DNA from: Buxus sempervirens
Lineage: Eukaryota; Streptophyta; Magnoliopsida; Buxales; Buxaceae
NCBI GenBank assembly: GCA_947561395.2
Contig: OX387187.1
Location: 41,707,829 to 41,771,828, forward strand
Length of the DNA: 64,000 nucleotides
Direction of reading: 5' to 3'
The translations under genes and the position numbers were made by a program. Below are positions 51,287 to 63,662 of this stretch, one piece after another (the first letter of the stretch is position 1; each line of letters starts with the position of its first letter). The notes below the pieces were generated by a model. The model was not told the DNA's origin, did no database searches, and saw only the letters and a list, made by a program, of their open reading frames with translations.

Positions 51287-54200
51287 TATACCCATATATA
51301 TATATATATATGATATATCAGCACACTAAAATTCAGTCTGGTGGATCCTAAAATTATCAGTCTCCTCTCTCTTTTGGTTTGTAAACCTCTTTAACATTAA
51401 CAATCACTTGCAAGCATACAATAAATAAATGAATCAAATCATTCATATATTGCAAATAATTACCTACGTGGTAATCTCCTATATGCTACGCACAAGCACT
51501 TCCACGGCTCATCAGTGGTTAATTTAAATCCAGTAGGAAAAGGTTGTTATTTCAAACATAGAGGAAAACTTCTTTTTCTTTTCTATTTTTTTTCTTTTGG
51601 TTCTTTTTTATGAAACACTTCTTAGATGAACTTTTGTATCGTATGTAGTATATTTTTTTAAGAAAAATTTTCTTTTGAATGTTTGACTTTAAATTTTTAG
51701 ACGACCTAGTGATTTTTGGTGGATAAAGCTATTGTGTTATGTCATAATAGGTTGTCTTGCCTTAATTCCTGTTAGAAATCAATGAACAACAATAAAAGAA
51801 ACAGAAAACAAAATAGACAAGAGACAGGATTTACGTGGTTCGGCAAGAATGCCTATGTCCACGGATGATTGGGTTCCTTCGTTAATCTGAGAAAATAGGA
51901 TTACAAGATGCCCAACCCTCTCCTGGCTGAAAATACAATGTAATCTCAACAACGACCAGTATCATAATACTGACTTAATTTAAATCACATACACAACAAT
52001 TCCGTATCAAAAGTGTGTTGGTTGTGTCTAAGGCAAGTCCGAGTGTCCATGTCTCGAAGTGAATCAAAACCGGAGCTGAAACATACATGTATCAAAGTAT
52101 GCTCGATTCGAAATCTCTCTCTCTCTCTCTCTCTCATATTCCATGCCATTACCAAGCCTATAAATACTTCAACTATCTCCAAGTTTGCTTTTAAACACCA
52201 TCATAATAAACAAATTCTACCTACCCTTAGTAGTATGAAAGCTTGACCTAAAACATATCCTGCACTGCTTCCCATACAATCAAAACTTACATAAATCTAG
52301 CTTACAAGTTTTTATCCGATCCCTTCCAATAAATTTCTTTTGTGAAGTTCCATTAATCCCCTTTCACTTATATGACCTGATTTTAGGTTCCATAGCTGGG
52401 CCCCATCTGTGATAGACTCTGTGATGATTGCAGCTCAACCTATAACAGTATTTTTTTTTTTTTTTTAAATAGCCTGTATGCATTTCCTACTTCTCTCCTT
52501 TCACTTCAATATCCCACTTTTGGCAATGTTTAAGTATCTAAGTGTGTCCAATGTACCCAAAGATATCAGGGTTTTTCAATTTTGAACATGCTTGGCATCA
52601 ATTTAAGTCCTCCTTTCAGCCCCAACATACAACTTGATCTTAATGTTACGAAAACCAATTGCTTTACAAGCAACAGTAATTCCCCATTAATACAGAGAAA
52701 GTTTTGCAAAAGGCATCGTGTTTGATTCATTTGGGACATTGTTCACTAAAGGTTTAATTGGGTTCGCCGGAGATGATCTCCAACCAAACATTTCTACGTC
52801 CTTCATGATATAAAGGAAGAATCTTCGAGAATGAAAGCGCACATGGACCAGTTGACTCATGGGCCCATGGCCCACATAATTAACAAATGCCCAATCTTTG
52901 TCATTCATCACAATTTTGGGCCCACAGAACCTTTTTTCTCGGCCTTCCTTTTTCCTGTGCTTTATGTTTTCTTTCAAACCAATTTCATTTTGCCTCCCTC
53001 AATAATTGCTTCATATATGAAATTTTATATCTTATAGTCTATTTAGTCTTTAGGAAAAACAATAGAAAATATAAGAAAAAACCATGTAGTCTTTATGCTC
53101 TTGTCATGACAGTCATCCTGAACTCACCATTATAATCACTTCCCCAATCAACCTCCACATACTTCATTTTCCCCACTACAGAAGAAGAGACAAGAAACTG
53201 TAGATAACAACCATAGAACTTTAGTTCTTATGGAATCATTACTAATAATCATTCTCTTCAGACAAAAGGTGTATGAGCTTTTATCCCACAGCACCTAAAA
53301 GCAGTAGAAACTGACATATGAAGGATAGTGATAAGAGAAGATCTCATTTACATTTCTAGTGTAAAGGCCAATAAGGTGGTCTGGTACTTGTTTTACAAAT
53401 TAATGCTTGGAAATAAAGCAAACACTCACATACCTAGTGTTATTGTCAAAGTTTCTTATTTCAGCATGAATGATGAATGACCAGAGAAGCATGTGCCCAA
53501 TTATTAAATGAAGAAAAGACCACAACCTGATATCCCAAAAGATCTGGACTGACAACAAACATGAACTTTGGCTTTTTACTGTGCAAAGTGACAACATCCA
53601 GGTACAATTGGTTCTTTTTTTTTTTAATATATATATACAGTCTGTAGATCCAATGAAACAGCTTCTGTATCCTCTGGGGAAGTTTTTGTAAACAAAAAAT
53701 CATCAGTCCTAAAGATTAATTAAAGGACATACAAAATATTGTGTTGAAAGAAAAACAGAACAGTCATTTTCATATTGAAGATCCAGATATCAGGTTTGTC
53801 TCATGTGACTCACCTATCCATGTGGCCCTCACTTTTTCTTTTTTTTTTTGGTAGGATGTGGCCCTCACTTTATGAGTAACAAAAACTATTACCTAATTTA
53901 TGGTTTGGTTCAGACGTTTGCAGTGTGATATTTTTTAAAGAACCTGGTTCATGGTTCACTGGGTTGACTTCTACTTTATTCAATTTGGGAGACATGCAGG
54001 GAAGTTTAAATGAAAACCCTACAATTCTTTACCAAATTAAGGGCTCCCCAGAGTTCTTTTGGATGGTTATTATTGTTTCTGAATCTTCCAGGCAAGCACT
54101 GATTAACTTGGGTGGAACCCTCAACAAGAAGACTGCAACACAAAAAGTCCGAATGAACAGTGGACTGGACCACAACTCTTCAAAATATAAATTTAAATTA

Positions 54201-54662
54201 AAAAATAATAATCAGCAATCAGGACTAGTAACCCATTAACGTGCTCAGGAACACTCTGTAAAAAAGGAAAAGAAGTAGAAAACTCATCTTTGCTGCTGGA
54301 TTTGCATGCAACTCTGCAGAACCTGTGTGATTATCCACAGCCCAAGAGAGTGAATTCTATCTTCAAGAATAGTCCCATTAGTAGTGAAACAAAACAAAAA
54401 ATGAGAGTTCAGGCCATATATTTATTCATGTGCTGGAAAACCCATCCCCTTGGTACAACAATATGAGCAATTTTCCTGTACATACAGACATTCCCCTTGC
54501 CCTTCCCCTTCCCCTTCGAAGAAAGAAACTAAATGACAAAATTCCATATATCTACACAGACAAGGAAAAGAAAAAGAGCCATCCACTGCAAAAAAATCCC
54601 AGCCCTTGATAACTCTAATTTACATTTGAAAAAGGAGAAACAAAAAATCAATAATTTGTTAT
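51287..54662. other. Intergenic region between Helitron and the DUF630/632 gene
   Basis: The first few hundred bases probably continue the copia remnant interrupted by the Helitron (TATA-rich start, CAGTCTCCTCTCT). At 51775-51960 the words ATTTACGTGGTTCGGCAA and CCTATGTCCACGGATG occur, a combination I associate with plant retroelement LTR or TRIM sequence; no boundaries found. (CT)n at 52110-52134. From about 54240 to 54662 lies the likely 3' UTR of the minus-strand gene. No gene seen. Confidence 0.45.
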
Positions 54663-57600
54663 TTATTTAATAGCATAGGAACGGGCACATACCCCCTCAA
54701 GCACTTCAGTGAACAAGCCAGAGAACCCTGTCATTGCCTGGAAAACCCCTGGCAAGCCCGTTTGTACATTGTTCAGTGTCATTGCTCTTGTCACCTCTAC
54801 AGCTTTGGCATGCTTCAACATCTCATCCTCTACCCGGATTTGACAAGCTGCAAGTTCAGATTTTTTCTCAGCAAGCGGATCCCGAGCATCGAGCACCTGC
54901 CCATTGTCAGACCCACCACCGTCTGGAAGCCCAATACCAATCATAGAGTATGACTGGTAGAATTTCTTCTCTATGTTACGGAGTGCCAAAGCCTTCTTCT
55001 CAAGCTCCTTCGAGGCTGTTTCTGTCCGCTTTTTCTGTTTGAGCTCTTCCCCCTGTTTCACAGAGATGACATGGACAACATTGACAAAACTCTTGATGGA
55101 CTCAGAGGCTACAGTGTCTGGAAGGCGGTCAAGGGCCTGCTTCCACTCATCGCAGAAGGCAAATAGGTCAGAAGAAGCTTGGGCAGCAAGGGAAGGGTCT
55201 TTGCTGCCAGTGGTGCTGTCATTGCCAATATAGATGAGTGTAAGTTTGAGCCAGCCATAGAGGGAACGGATATAGTCCCTATGGTATTTTACGAGGCGAC
55301 TGAAACTAGAATGCCAGGCAGATACGGCAGACTCTAGGTAACGGGTTGCCTGCCGATGGAGTTCAGAAGTCGACTTCCTGTTCACAGATCTGTTTTCAAG
55401 GCCCTTAACTTGTTCCACGATTAGGTTCTGCATCTCATGGCATTGATGCATTGATCTCCACATGTACATGAACCTGCAATCAATACTTTGATAAATCTGT
55501 AGCCCTTGCCTAGTTGAACAAAAGAAAACAAAATATGGTCCAATTCAGACAGCAAATCAGATTATCAAAGTCTCAAGCAAGCCATTCTAATGAACATATT
55601 AACAGAGAAAGCACAATAGATATCTTGGCATTCTAGCTTACGAAATGTGAAATCAAGGACCATCTCTAACAAAGCAATGCTTTTCAATTCTTCAGGTCTA
55701 TCACTGGTTCATGAGGTTAGGTCCCCAATCAACAAGTACACTTTGGGCCATCCCACTCCAGGGCATTCATGGAGTCCAGATTGCTAAGTTGGTACAAATA
55801 ATGACAGTAGAAACTAAGATAGCACTCACCAACCTTCAGATGGTCTTGCAAATTTTGACACCATGGATCCCATAGTCCACACTGCTAGAACATGTGGGCA
55901 TAAAGAAGCACTAACTGATCCACCACCATTTTTTCTAATTAGCAAGCTGTACCATACCCAGAACTGAAAACCAGTAATACATAAACAGTGAGCCTAGCGG
56001 GCCAGATCTTAGTTCAATATACCTGACTCTTCAGCCATGTTTAGCTTTTGCATAGTTATGAAAGAAGGGCCTCAAACAGGCATACCGATAAAAGAAACGA
56101 CAAATAGTACGCATACGTACATTTTCAAGAGGTGAAAATTAAAGATCCCCAAGAAGAAAATGACACTGGCACCAAACACAGCAACAGACTGTATGAAACA
56201 TCTCATAAAATAATGCATACACCGTAACCGTACTTGTAGGTAGGAGACAGTAACCTGTTTTATTATGGGAGTTATCAAAGACGCATTCAGCACAAATGTA
56301 TAACAGGCAAAGGATTATACATGATATAAGAGGCCATCACTTAAGAAAGAAAAGCAAATATGACAAATGATATCAATGGAAAGCAGAACTCAAGAAACGT
56401 ATCCCATCTTCGAATGCAAACAGTCCCTATGACACTTTTCAGTTGATTCACAGCTCAAATTCTCACCAATCTAACAATATCTTAAATACTTTCTGCAAAG
56501 CCAATATCACTTGCACATACAGTGCAAAAAGCAGAGTAGATAGAAGTTTCTCAAGCAGTCACATAGTTGCAACATTTGCATTATGACCAATCTGATAGGT
56601 GGGTGTGCAGACCAATACTTGAAAGACATATGCCACTCTTCAAATTAAAGTCTACACATATATATTCCTCAAACTTTTGCAGTTCCAGAAAAATGACTTA
56701 CCCATGACAGAGTTCGACAAGCTGTGGGCCAAGTTCAGTATCTCTAACGTGTATGATAGCTGAAGAGGTTGTTGAGACAGCCTGTGATGTTACCACAATG
56801 AGCGACTGCAGCTTCGTTATTGCTGCCTTGGTCTTGTCCAACTTCACATCCCCCTCTCCCCTGTACTCCTGACTCTGAAGTGATGACAACTTCTTCTCAT
56901 GCTCAATCTTCACACCTTCTCTGGCCTACAAGAAATTCGCCAAAAAAATGCATAATAGCACACCTGTCAATCTAGAACCAAAATGGTTTTGTTCCAATGC
57001 AAAATCACCATCTTACTGGAAATCTTCCAATAAAACCCTATAATGACCAGTAACCCATAATTGCTTTGACAATTTCATCGCACCAATAAGTCTGTTTTTT
57101 TCTTGTTTTAGGAGGGTAAAGCGTGTGCGCGTGCGCGTTGTGTGTGCTTCTCATGATATCAGAGATCCCTCAATACATGTACTTCTCATAATTGTTCCAA
57201 GTGTCACAGTTGGAGCAACATTGCAAGCTTTATTACCTCTTGAAGGAGGTCAGTAACAGGTGGAAGCATATTGGAGAGACCCACTTCTCTATATGTACTA
57301 TTAGCAAATCCTGGGGTCACAAACTAGGAATCAGATACAAATAAGCTTTCCACATGGCATGAAAGAGCTCATGAGGCTACATTTTTTACTCGTCCAAAAC
57401 TTAACAAACATTAAAAATTTGGACGGTCAACAATAGATGTAATAAAGCCTAGAGAATCCCAGTCATATAGATGGCTAGATTGGTCATACAACTGTTCCAC
57501 AGCGCATGTTCTGTTCTCTTGTAAACACCAACTAAAGCTGTTGTAACAGAACAGAATACCTTCAACTTTTCCACAAATTGTATACCCAACCAGACAATTG

Positions 57601-59311
57601 CATAAGACTAACCAGAACAGATTTTTTTTTTTTCTTTTTTCTCGTAGTTGGCTAAGTCTTGATAATGATCATGGCAATTAGGTACTTAGATATAGTATTA
57701 ATGAAGCAAACAACCAAGAAAGACAGGAAGAAGATCTTGCCAGTTCCATCAACACGGATGAAATGACAACTGTAGCTGAAATAATACAGTATTCACGTCA
57801 ATTTAAGAAATTGAAACGTGCATTTTTGGTCCAAAAAATCCCAGAAGGATAATTACGTCAGTTTCAAAAAATCTATATGGACTTACGCAAGTAATGTTGG
57901 TTGTTTCTGTCCCCATAAAAAAATAAAAAATAAAAAAACAAAAGTACCTTTACTTCCTCGTAGAGCTTCTTCTCCCACGCATAAAGCCGTTCTAAGGTCG
58001 AGCAGTGGCTCTTCGAACCGCCCGGTTCGACAAGTGAACCGGCATCGAGCCGGTACTTCACCGCCAACGGCGGCTTCGAAGTCCAGCTCGAGCTCAGATT
58101 ACTGAGTACACCACTCGAGTGATACACAGTCTCTGTGAAAAAGATCAAAATTCAAACAAAATTTGAAACCCTAACATGGAAATTTAAAGAAATTGATTCA
58201 GACAAATTAATCCCAACTTACTCTTCAATTGCCGGAAACTCCGATCGAGCTGAGCTCGACCGGTCTCGAGCAATTCAGAGACTGTGTCGCCAGCAGAAGC
58301 TGCTTTGTCGAAATACTCCTTGATCGAGGCCACAATTTCAGCCAGATCTCGATGCCTGACCACCATTTTCAGGTCCGAGATCTCTCCGGTGTTGGCATTC
58401 CAACTAACTGAAGAGCCAGCTTCCTCGGTTTTTTCCGATTTAGCCCTTGGAGGATATTTGAACTGCGATGCAGCGTCGTTGTGAACAGAAGATCCGAAAT
58501 TCGATGTGGTACCGATCTCGGATCTCGAGTCTCGGTCCGCTTCGTCGTCGTTATAGTCAGATTTGCTGTCAGAGCTTGTTGTGCTATAACGGTCTCCCCA
58601 ATCGCTGCAATGGACTTCTTCTCTCGCGGTTTCTTCGTCTACGTCGTGATCGAAGTTGTGGTTTTGTTGGTGATGGTGATTGTCGGAGTGCTGGGACTGG
58701 TGGTCATCATCGTTTGGTCTCCGAAAAAAATCGGAACCTGGCGGTGATGGAGGGTAAAAATTCTCCCAGTCCCACATGGATGAGGCTTGAGAAGGAGTGC
58801 TTGGATAGTTAGAGTTCGCCGGATAATTGTATGCACCGCCGGATTTGTGACTGGGAGTGGAAGAAGGACTCGATTCGGAAAGAATATGAGGAAGCTTCAT
58901 GGGCCTTCGGCGAGGAATGGAGGAAACGTTTGACGCCGATAGAATGTGAGGCACCTTTGAGCTTGTGATGCTCGGAGATGGAGGGAAAAACTCCGACTGC
59001 GGCGGGGGAGGTGGCGGAGCAAACGCAGAGGCAGACTGCGGCGGCGGAGGCGGTGGCGGTTGCGGTTGTCTCTGAGAGACCGAGGAAGGAGTGCGGAGAA
59101 AAACAGGGCCTGTTCCGTCAGAAACCGCTAGGGGTTCGCCGGCGGCGAAATCTGATAGAGCAGAGCCGGTGAGGCGGAGTGAGCGGAGGTAATCAGAATG
59201 AGCTGCGGCGAGGTGGTGGCGCGCGTAGACAGCTTCCTTCATGAGGCGGCGCCTCTCCTTGCACTGCCTCACAGTATCCTCGTTGTCAAGCTTAGACGCG
59301 GTGCAGCCCAT
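54663..59311 (-). CDS. DUF630/DUF632 protein (APSR1/NRG2 family), four exons, intact
   Basis: Exons are 59311-58222, 58132-57948, 56925-56702 and 55473-54663, with GT/AG introns of 89, 1022 and 1228 bp. The total of 2310 bases gives 769 residues. It begins [20 protein letters not shown], the classic DUF630 start; Gly2 and Cys3 suggest N-myristoylation and palmitoylation, so membrane attachment. Residues about 75-240 are Pro/Ser-rich and low in complexity (PQPPPPPPP, His/Asp-rich [13 protein letters not shown]). DUF632 starts near [20 protein letters not shown] and runs through [19 protein letters not shown] (joined across exons 1-2), [19 protein letters not shown] (exons 2-3) and [16 protein letters not shown] (exons 3-4). 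A coiled coil ([20 protein letters not shown]) lies near the end. Members are linked to nitrate signalling (NRG2), phosphate-starvation root response (APSR1) and leaf rolling; which subgroup this is I cannot say. Confidence 0.95.
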
Positions 59312-59411
59312 GGCGGTGCCGGAGATGGCGCGTTTTGTGGTGGCTGGCGCCCGTTTTGAGCAGTGGTTTTAGAGAGAGAAGGCAGACAGTGTGAGCACTA
59401 TAAAGCAAATG

Positions 59412-59420
59412 AGCTTATAT
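59412..59420 (-). promoter_or_regulatory. Candidate TATA element of the DUF630/632 gene
   Basis: The minus strand reads AATATAAGC about 105 bases upstream of the ATG, next to CT/GA-rich tracts (AGAGAGAATATAAGC). The GA-rich 5' UTR is common for plant genes. Weak call. Confidence 0.3.
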
Positions 59421-59429
59421 TCTCTCTCT

Positions 59430-61034
59430 GGATGTCCCATCAAATTTTCGCCCTTTTTGGCATGAGTTAAATACCCTCAATACAAAAGACTTTGCCTTTA
59501 TTTATTGGGAAAATTATGAAAAAGTCACTTTTGACCGTTATTTATAAAAACAGCCGATCAAAAACCATATTTCCAAAAAGGGTCAATTTCTAATAAAAAT
59601 TAAATTATATGATCACTTCTCAAAAATAATTAAATTACTGTTTCGCATTATTTAGAACGTAGGGGCGAATATAAACTTCCTTACAAGAGATACAAACACA
59701 TCCTATGTAAGACACGAACACATCTTACATGAGATATAAGCACATTAAACATTGATATAAGCGTTTCTTATATACACCAAAGTTATTTACCAAAAACAAA
59801 ATACACCAAAGTTGATACAATGTTTTAATTTTTTTTAAAAAGTGACCCTGAAGGTCAATAACGTTTGAAAACTGAACCCTTTTAACAAATTAAGATTTTT
59901 GAAGGACTATTTTATAAATACAAGCAAAAAAGTTACCCTTTTTGATGATTCTCTTTTTTTCTCTCCAATTTAAATAAATGTTTGAAAACACTAAAACAGC
60001 AGGACTATGCTGTCTACTGTTAAAAAGAGAAGAGAACTGCTTTAAAATTGGGTATTAATATAACTACTTTAAAATTTCTCAAAAGGCATTTTTTGCCCCT
60101 GATAGGATCAAGTAAAGCTAGTGTTGTTACCTTAAAAAATTTAGTTTTAGTTTTGAAAAGAGAAGATAAGGGAATCAGGTCACCAAACGGTCAAAGAGAT
60201 CTAAAGCTTAAATACCCTAATTTCTTTTTGCTCATAACATCTAGATGCTATGACCAAAACAGAAAATGAGTTTAAAATCTTTAGATTTATAATGCTATAT
60301 ATTAAGCTAAATGTGCAATTGGGTTTAATCTTGATCAGTACTGGGCCTGATGCAACCATAACAGAGTGAAAATGGGTTTATATTGTGATTAAAGGATTAT
60401 AAAAATGCCTGGGCTTTCTAAAGAGGTCGTATGTTCTCAATTCACTTTTTACTTTCTTATAATTTACAAGAGGATAAAGTATTCTTTTTGGCGCGTAATC
60501 CCCTTTCTTGGTTTTTTTTTTCTTTTTTCTTTTTCTTTTATAATTAGAAGTCTCCTTTCTGTAAGAAAAGGTAAAATTAGAAGGGTGTAGAATAGAAAAC
60601 GGTGAAAGGTTTAATCGCCCTTTCCTCAACCGGTGGGGGCCACTGCGGTGGACCAATCGACGCACATGCTGCCGCTGCCTTTTCCATCGTTTCGCCGTTA
60701 TATAGACAGAAAGAGCAGGTACCTACCATACCAGTACATCTAGTCTAGATTAAAAGAATCATGTACTCGAGGTAAATATTGTTGACACTTCACAGCTAAT
60801 TTAGCCACACCACTGCCCCACTTAAGTTCCTTGTTTTTTTCTTTTTTTTTTTCAAAAGATAGGAACCCATGTAAATAAAAAGTCATTTTTGCCAACAGAA
60901 AAAAAAAATAGAGTCCAAAATACTCATACCTTAAATGGATGAGCTTAAAATGTTATAAAACTCTTGTAAGTATGAAACATATACGGAGACAGCAGAAGAG
61001 CATAAAACAACTCAAAGGTAAGATACGTCACATT
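59430..61034. other. Intergenic stretch
   Basis: AT-rich, with direct repeats around 59640-59800 (GAGATA(C/T)AA(A/G)CACA, ACACATCCTATGTAAGACAC). No convincing gene; open frames near 60050 and 60400-60660 lack motifs. Confidence 0.45.
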
Positions 61035-61042
61035 GGTCAAAA

Positions 61043-61554
61043 TAGGGTTCGCAATGGATCGGATATATATTCGAATCTGATTCAAAAATCTTGAATTCAG
61101 ATATGAAATATAGATCCGTGGTTCAAATACGGATATTGGATTTCGGATCCCAATACGAATCTGTCCATGTCCGATTCGAATAGGATCCGAACCAAAATCA
61201 ACATATACTTTTCATTAAACCATTGATAAACTTTGTATAAACCATGGTTGAACTATCCTTACTCATGTCTTGCTTTAATATTATATGACTCATTAGTTTT
61301 AATAATTAAAATTTACTTGCATAGTTAAACTTGACTTTTAAGTTTTAAGTTCAAATCGGATCGAATTTGGATTTTAGTTATTTATTCTATTGAATTTCAA
61401 ATTCGGATACAATATATAAATTTGGTTTTGAATTCAGATTCACGTATAAAAGATTCGTCAAATTTTAGATCAAATTCTAATATCAAATTTTTATTTTTGA
61501 TTCGGATTCGGATCATGGTAGATCCATACTTTATTCGACCCATTGCCAGCCCTA
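61043..61554. mobile_element. hAT-type MITE, copy 2 (512 bp)
   Basis: Ends TAGGGTTCGCAATGGATCGG and CGACCCATTGCCAGCCCTA match copy 1 at 31985-32530. Flanks GGTCAAAA (61035-61042) and GGTCAAAC (61555-61562) are a 7/8 target duplication. Internal GGATCCGAA/TTCGGAT words and the AACCATGGTTGAAC stretch are shared with copy 1. More decayed than copy 1. Confidence 0.88.
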
Positions 61555-61898
61555 GGTCAAACCATTATTTCCAGTGATCTCATTTATTCCGATCAATATA
61601 GATTATACCCCACAAAAATCATATAATCCAATAATGTGTTATATCCTTTAGTGCATTGTTTATGGAGAGACTCATCTAGTGCCTTCTATGCTACCATCTA
61701 TGAAACACACGATTACATGCCCCGTTTCAATGGGAGGACCAACACCCCAAACATACCACTGGATGGATCTTAGCACTAGAAGAAACACATTCCATTGGTT
61801 ATACCCACGCTCCAAACGTACCACCGGATTTTAGCACAAGAAGAAATGCATTCTATTTGTTATTGTTGTGACCCTGAGATGCTACTACGTTCAACATC

Positions 61899-62226
61899 TC
61901 ATGGTCAATGTTTTTTCAAGTGAGCTCCCTATGAAATAAGTAATCATTAAATAAGAAATGAAATCTTCTATTATATTTACATGAATTGCCCCCTTTCACT
62001 TTTTTGATGAGGAAGAATTGCCCCCTTTCACAGTCAGTGTTTTTTCATTGTTGTAAATGTTTCATGTAAGCCCACATGAAAAAACACTGTGAGATATAAT
62101 TAATCATTAAAAAAGAAATGAAATCTTCTGCTGTATTTACATGAATTATCCCCTTTCAAAGTTAGTGTATTTTTTATTGTTGTAAATGTTTCATGTAAAC
62201 CCACATGAAAAAACATTGACCGTAAG
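61899..62226. repeat. Inverted-arm element with internal tandem duplication
   Basis: ATGGTCAATGTTTTTTCAAGTG (from about 61901) pairs with CACATGAAAAAACATTGACC (to about 62222). Between them a block (GTAATCATTAAATAAGAAATG, TTACATGAATTGCCCCCTTTC, TTGTTGTAAATGTTTCATGT, CCCACATGAAAAAACA) occurs twice, starting near 61940 and 62100. Looks like a non-autonomous element; no target duplication assigned. Confidence 0.6.
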
Positions 62227-63445
62227 ATACTCCACATGACAATATCTCACGAACAACATTGACGCACAACAGCAAATAATGCAATAAAGCATCGCAGAAG
62301 ATGTCACCCTATCCCATCATAATGTTAAAACAAAACCAAGAAAATAAAATATTTTTAAAAGGCCAAAAAGAAGCACAAGTCCGGAAAACACTAGTGTTGA
62401 AATCAACTTTTTCTTCGATAGAAAACGCGAAAGAAGCTGATAAAGCCGTAAGATTTCCAACTTTAAACTAGTCGCCTGCATTGGCGACGAGTAAAGTATA
62501 ATGACCCTTTTTGGTACGTGTTTGTTCTATTCTCTGAATCCAGAAATTTTTATACAAGTCGGTTGCATAGAGGTGATATGGTACAATACCATTTTCGTAT
62601 ATAATACAATTTAGGTGTGAATCCAGAATCCAAGAAGCAGAACACTAAGGGTGTGTTTGGGTTAACAAAATATGTAGAAAAGGAAAGAAAATAAACCTTT
62701 CTACAAAAATTTTAGTTTTTGGTTCTTAGGAAAATTCGGATCGTCATAAAGTAGTTTTGCAAAAAAACAAAAAAAAACCCCCCTTATTTTTCCAATAAAG
62801 GCCCTCAAAATGTCCCTCTCAAAACGAAAGGAAAGGAAAGTACTACTTTACTTTTGATCTCCATGTTTTCTATTTAGACAATGACAACCCAATGCATGAG
62901 ATTAAAGTGAGAAAAAAAAATAGAGGTCTACGTAATTCAGATCAGCAGAATACATGAACAGAGCTGCAAAGATGAAACATTTTGCCCTTATACAATCTCA
63001 TACAAACTACGTTCCAAATTTATTCAAAATCCCTTGATCTTACCTTGATATTCCAAAGCTTGTATAGCTAATTCAATCACAAGTGAATCACTTCCCACTC
63101 ACACTGTCTACCAGTCCAACGCCACTCATGTTAATTACGTGAAAAGAACAAAAAGACACGACACGGATGAGAGAATGAGAGACGACAATATAGAATATAG
63201 AAAGGGTGGCCATGGGAACCCAAGATTTTCCACCTAGGAAACCCCACATCCCTTTTATTGTGCTGAGTGGGTCCCAGTCCTTGTTGCCAACAGCTAGCAA
63301 ACACATAACCCCTTCCCACTTTTGGAACCTAGCCATTGTGAGTTCATTCCTTATACCTGATCGTGAAGCGACATGTATCAGTAAAAAAAAATTTTCCAAC
63401 TAGCCTTGTAGCTGGGTAGATGAAAATTACCTTACAAGGAACTTT
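62227..63445. other. Intergenic stretch, no gene seen
   Basis: The segment from about 62645 (AAGGGTGTGTTTGGGTTAAC) starts like many plant MITEs, but I could not find its partner end. Short open frames at 63088-63400 lack motifs. The right part is probably the 3' UTR and flank of the minus-strand gene that ends at 63446. Confidence 0.4.
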
Positions 63446-63662
63446 TCATGGCGATGTAGCTGAGCTGGTATCGATAACGATCTGACCGTTATTGGGAAAC
63501 CCGAAATTCCCAAACAAATCCTGCAGAAACATGTAACGAAACGAGAAGAGTAAGTAAAAGCGGTTATGGAGAAGGATGAGGATTGGGTGGGTGGAGATAA
63601 AAAGAGGCACAACAGCAACTTACCATTGGGTCGTTGATTGCACAAGCCACGCAGTAATGTTC
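63446..63662 (-). CDS. Last two exons of an unrecognised gene, 5' part beyond the window
   Basis: The last exon is 63520-63446 (25 codons including TGA), after a good acceptor (TTTCTGCAG at 63529-63521). It encodes DLFGNFGFPNNGQIVIDTSS followed by ATSP. The exon before it is 63662-63624 (39 bases; acceptor CTTTTCAG, donor GTAAGTTGC) and encodes EHYCVACAINDPM. The phases join cleanly. I do not recognise the family. The segment has an acidic/hydrophobic DLFG-type tail and two Cys in the short exon. Upstream exons should lie right of 63663, possibly outside the window. A single longer open frame through this area on the same strand ignores the splice sites and is less likely. Confidence 0.5.

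Noticed and set aside
53925-54239. 104-residue plus-strand open frame
   Set aside because: No motif, poor composition, next to the 3' flank of the convergent DUF630/632 gene.
60378-60665. 95-residue minus-strand open frame with a Lys-rich stretch
   Set aside because: Its Lys-rich part is an A/T homopolymer effect; no domain or splice support.
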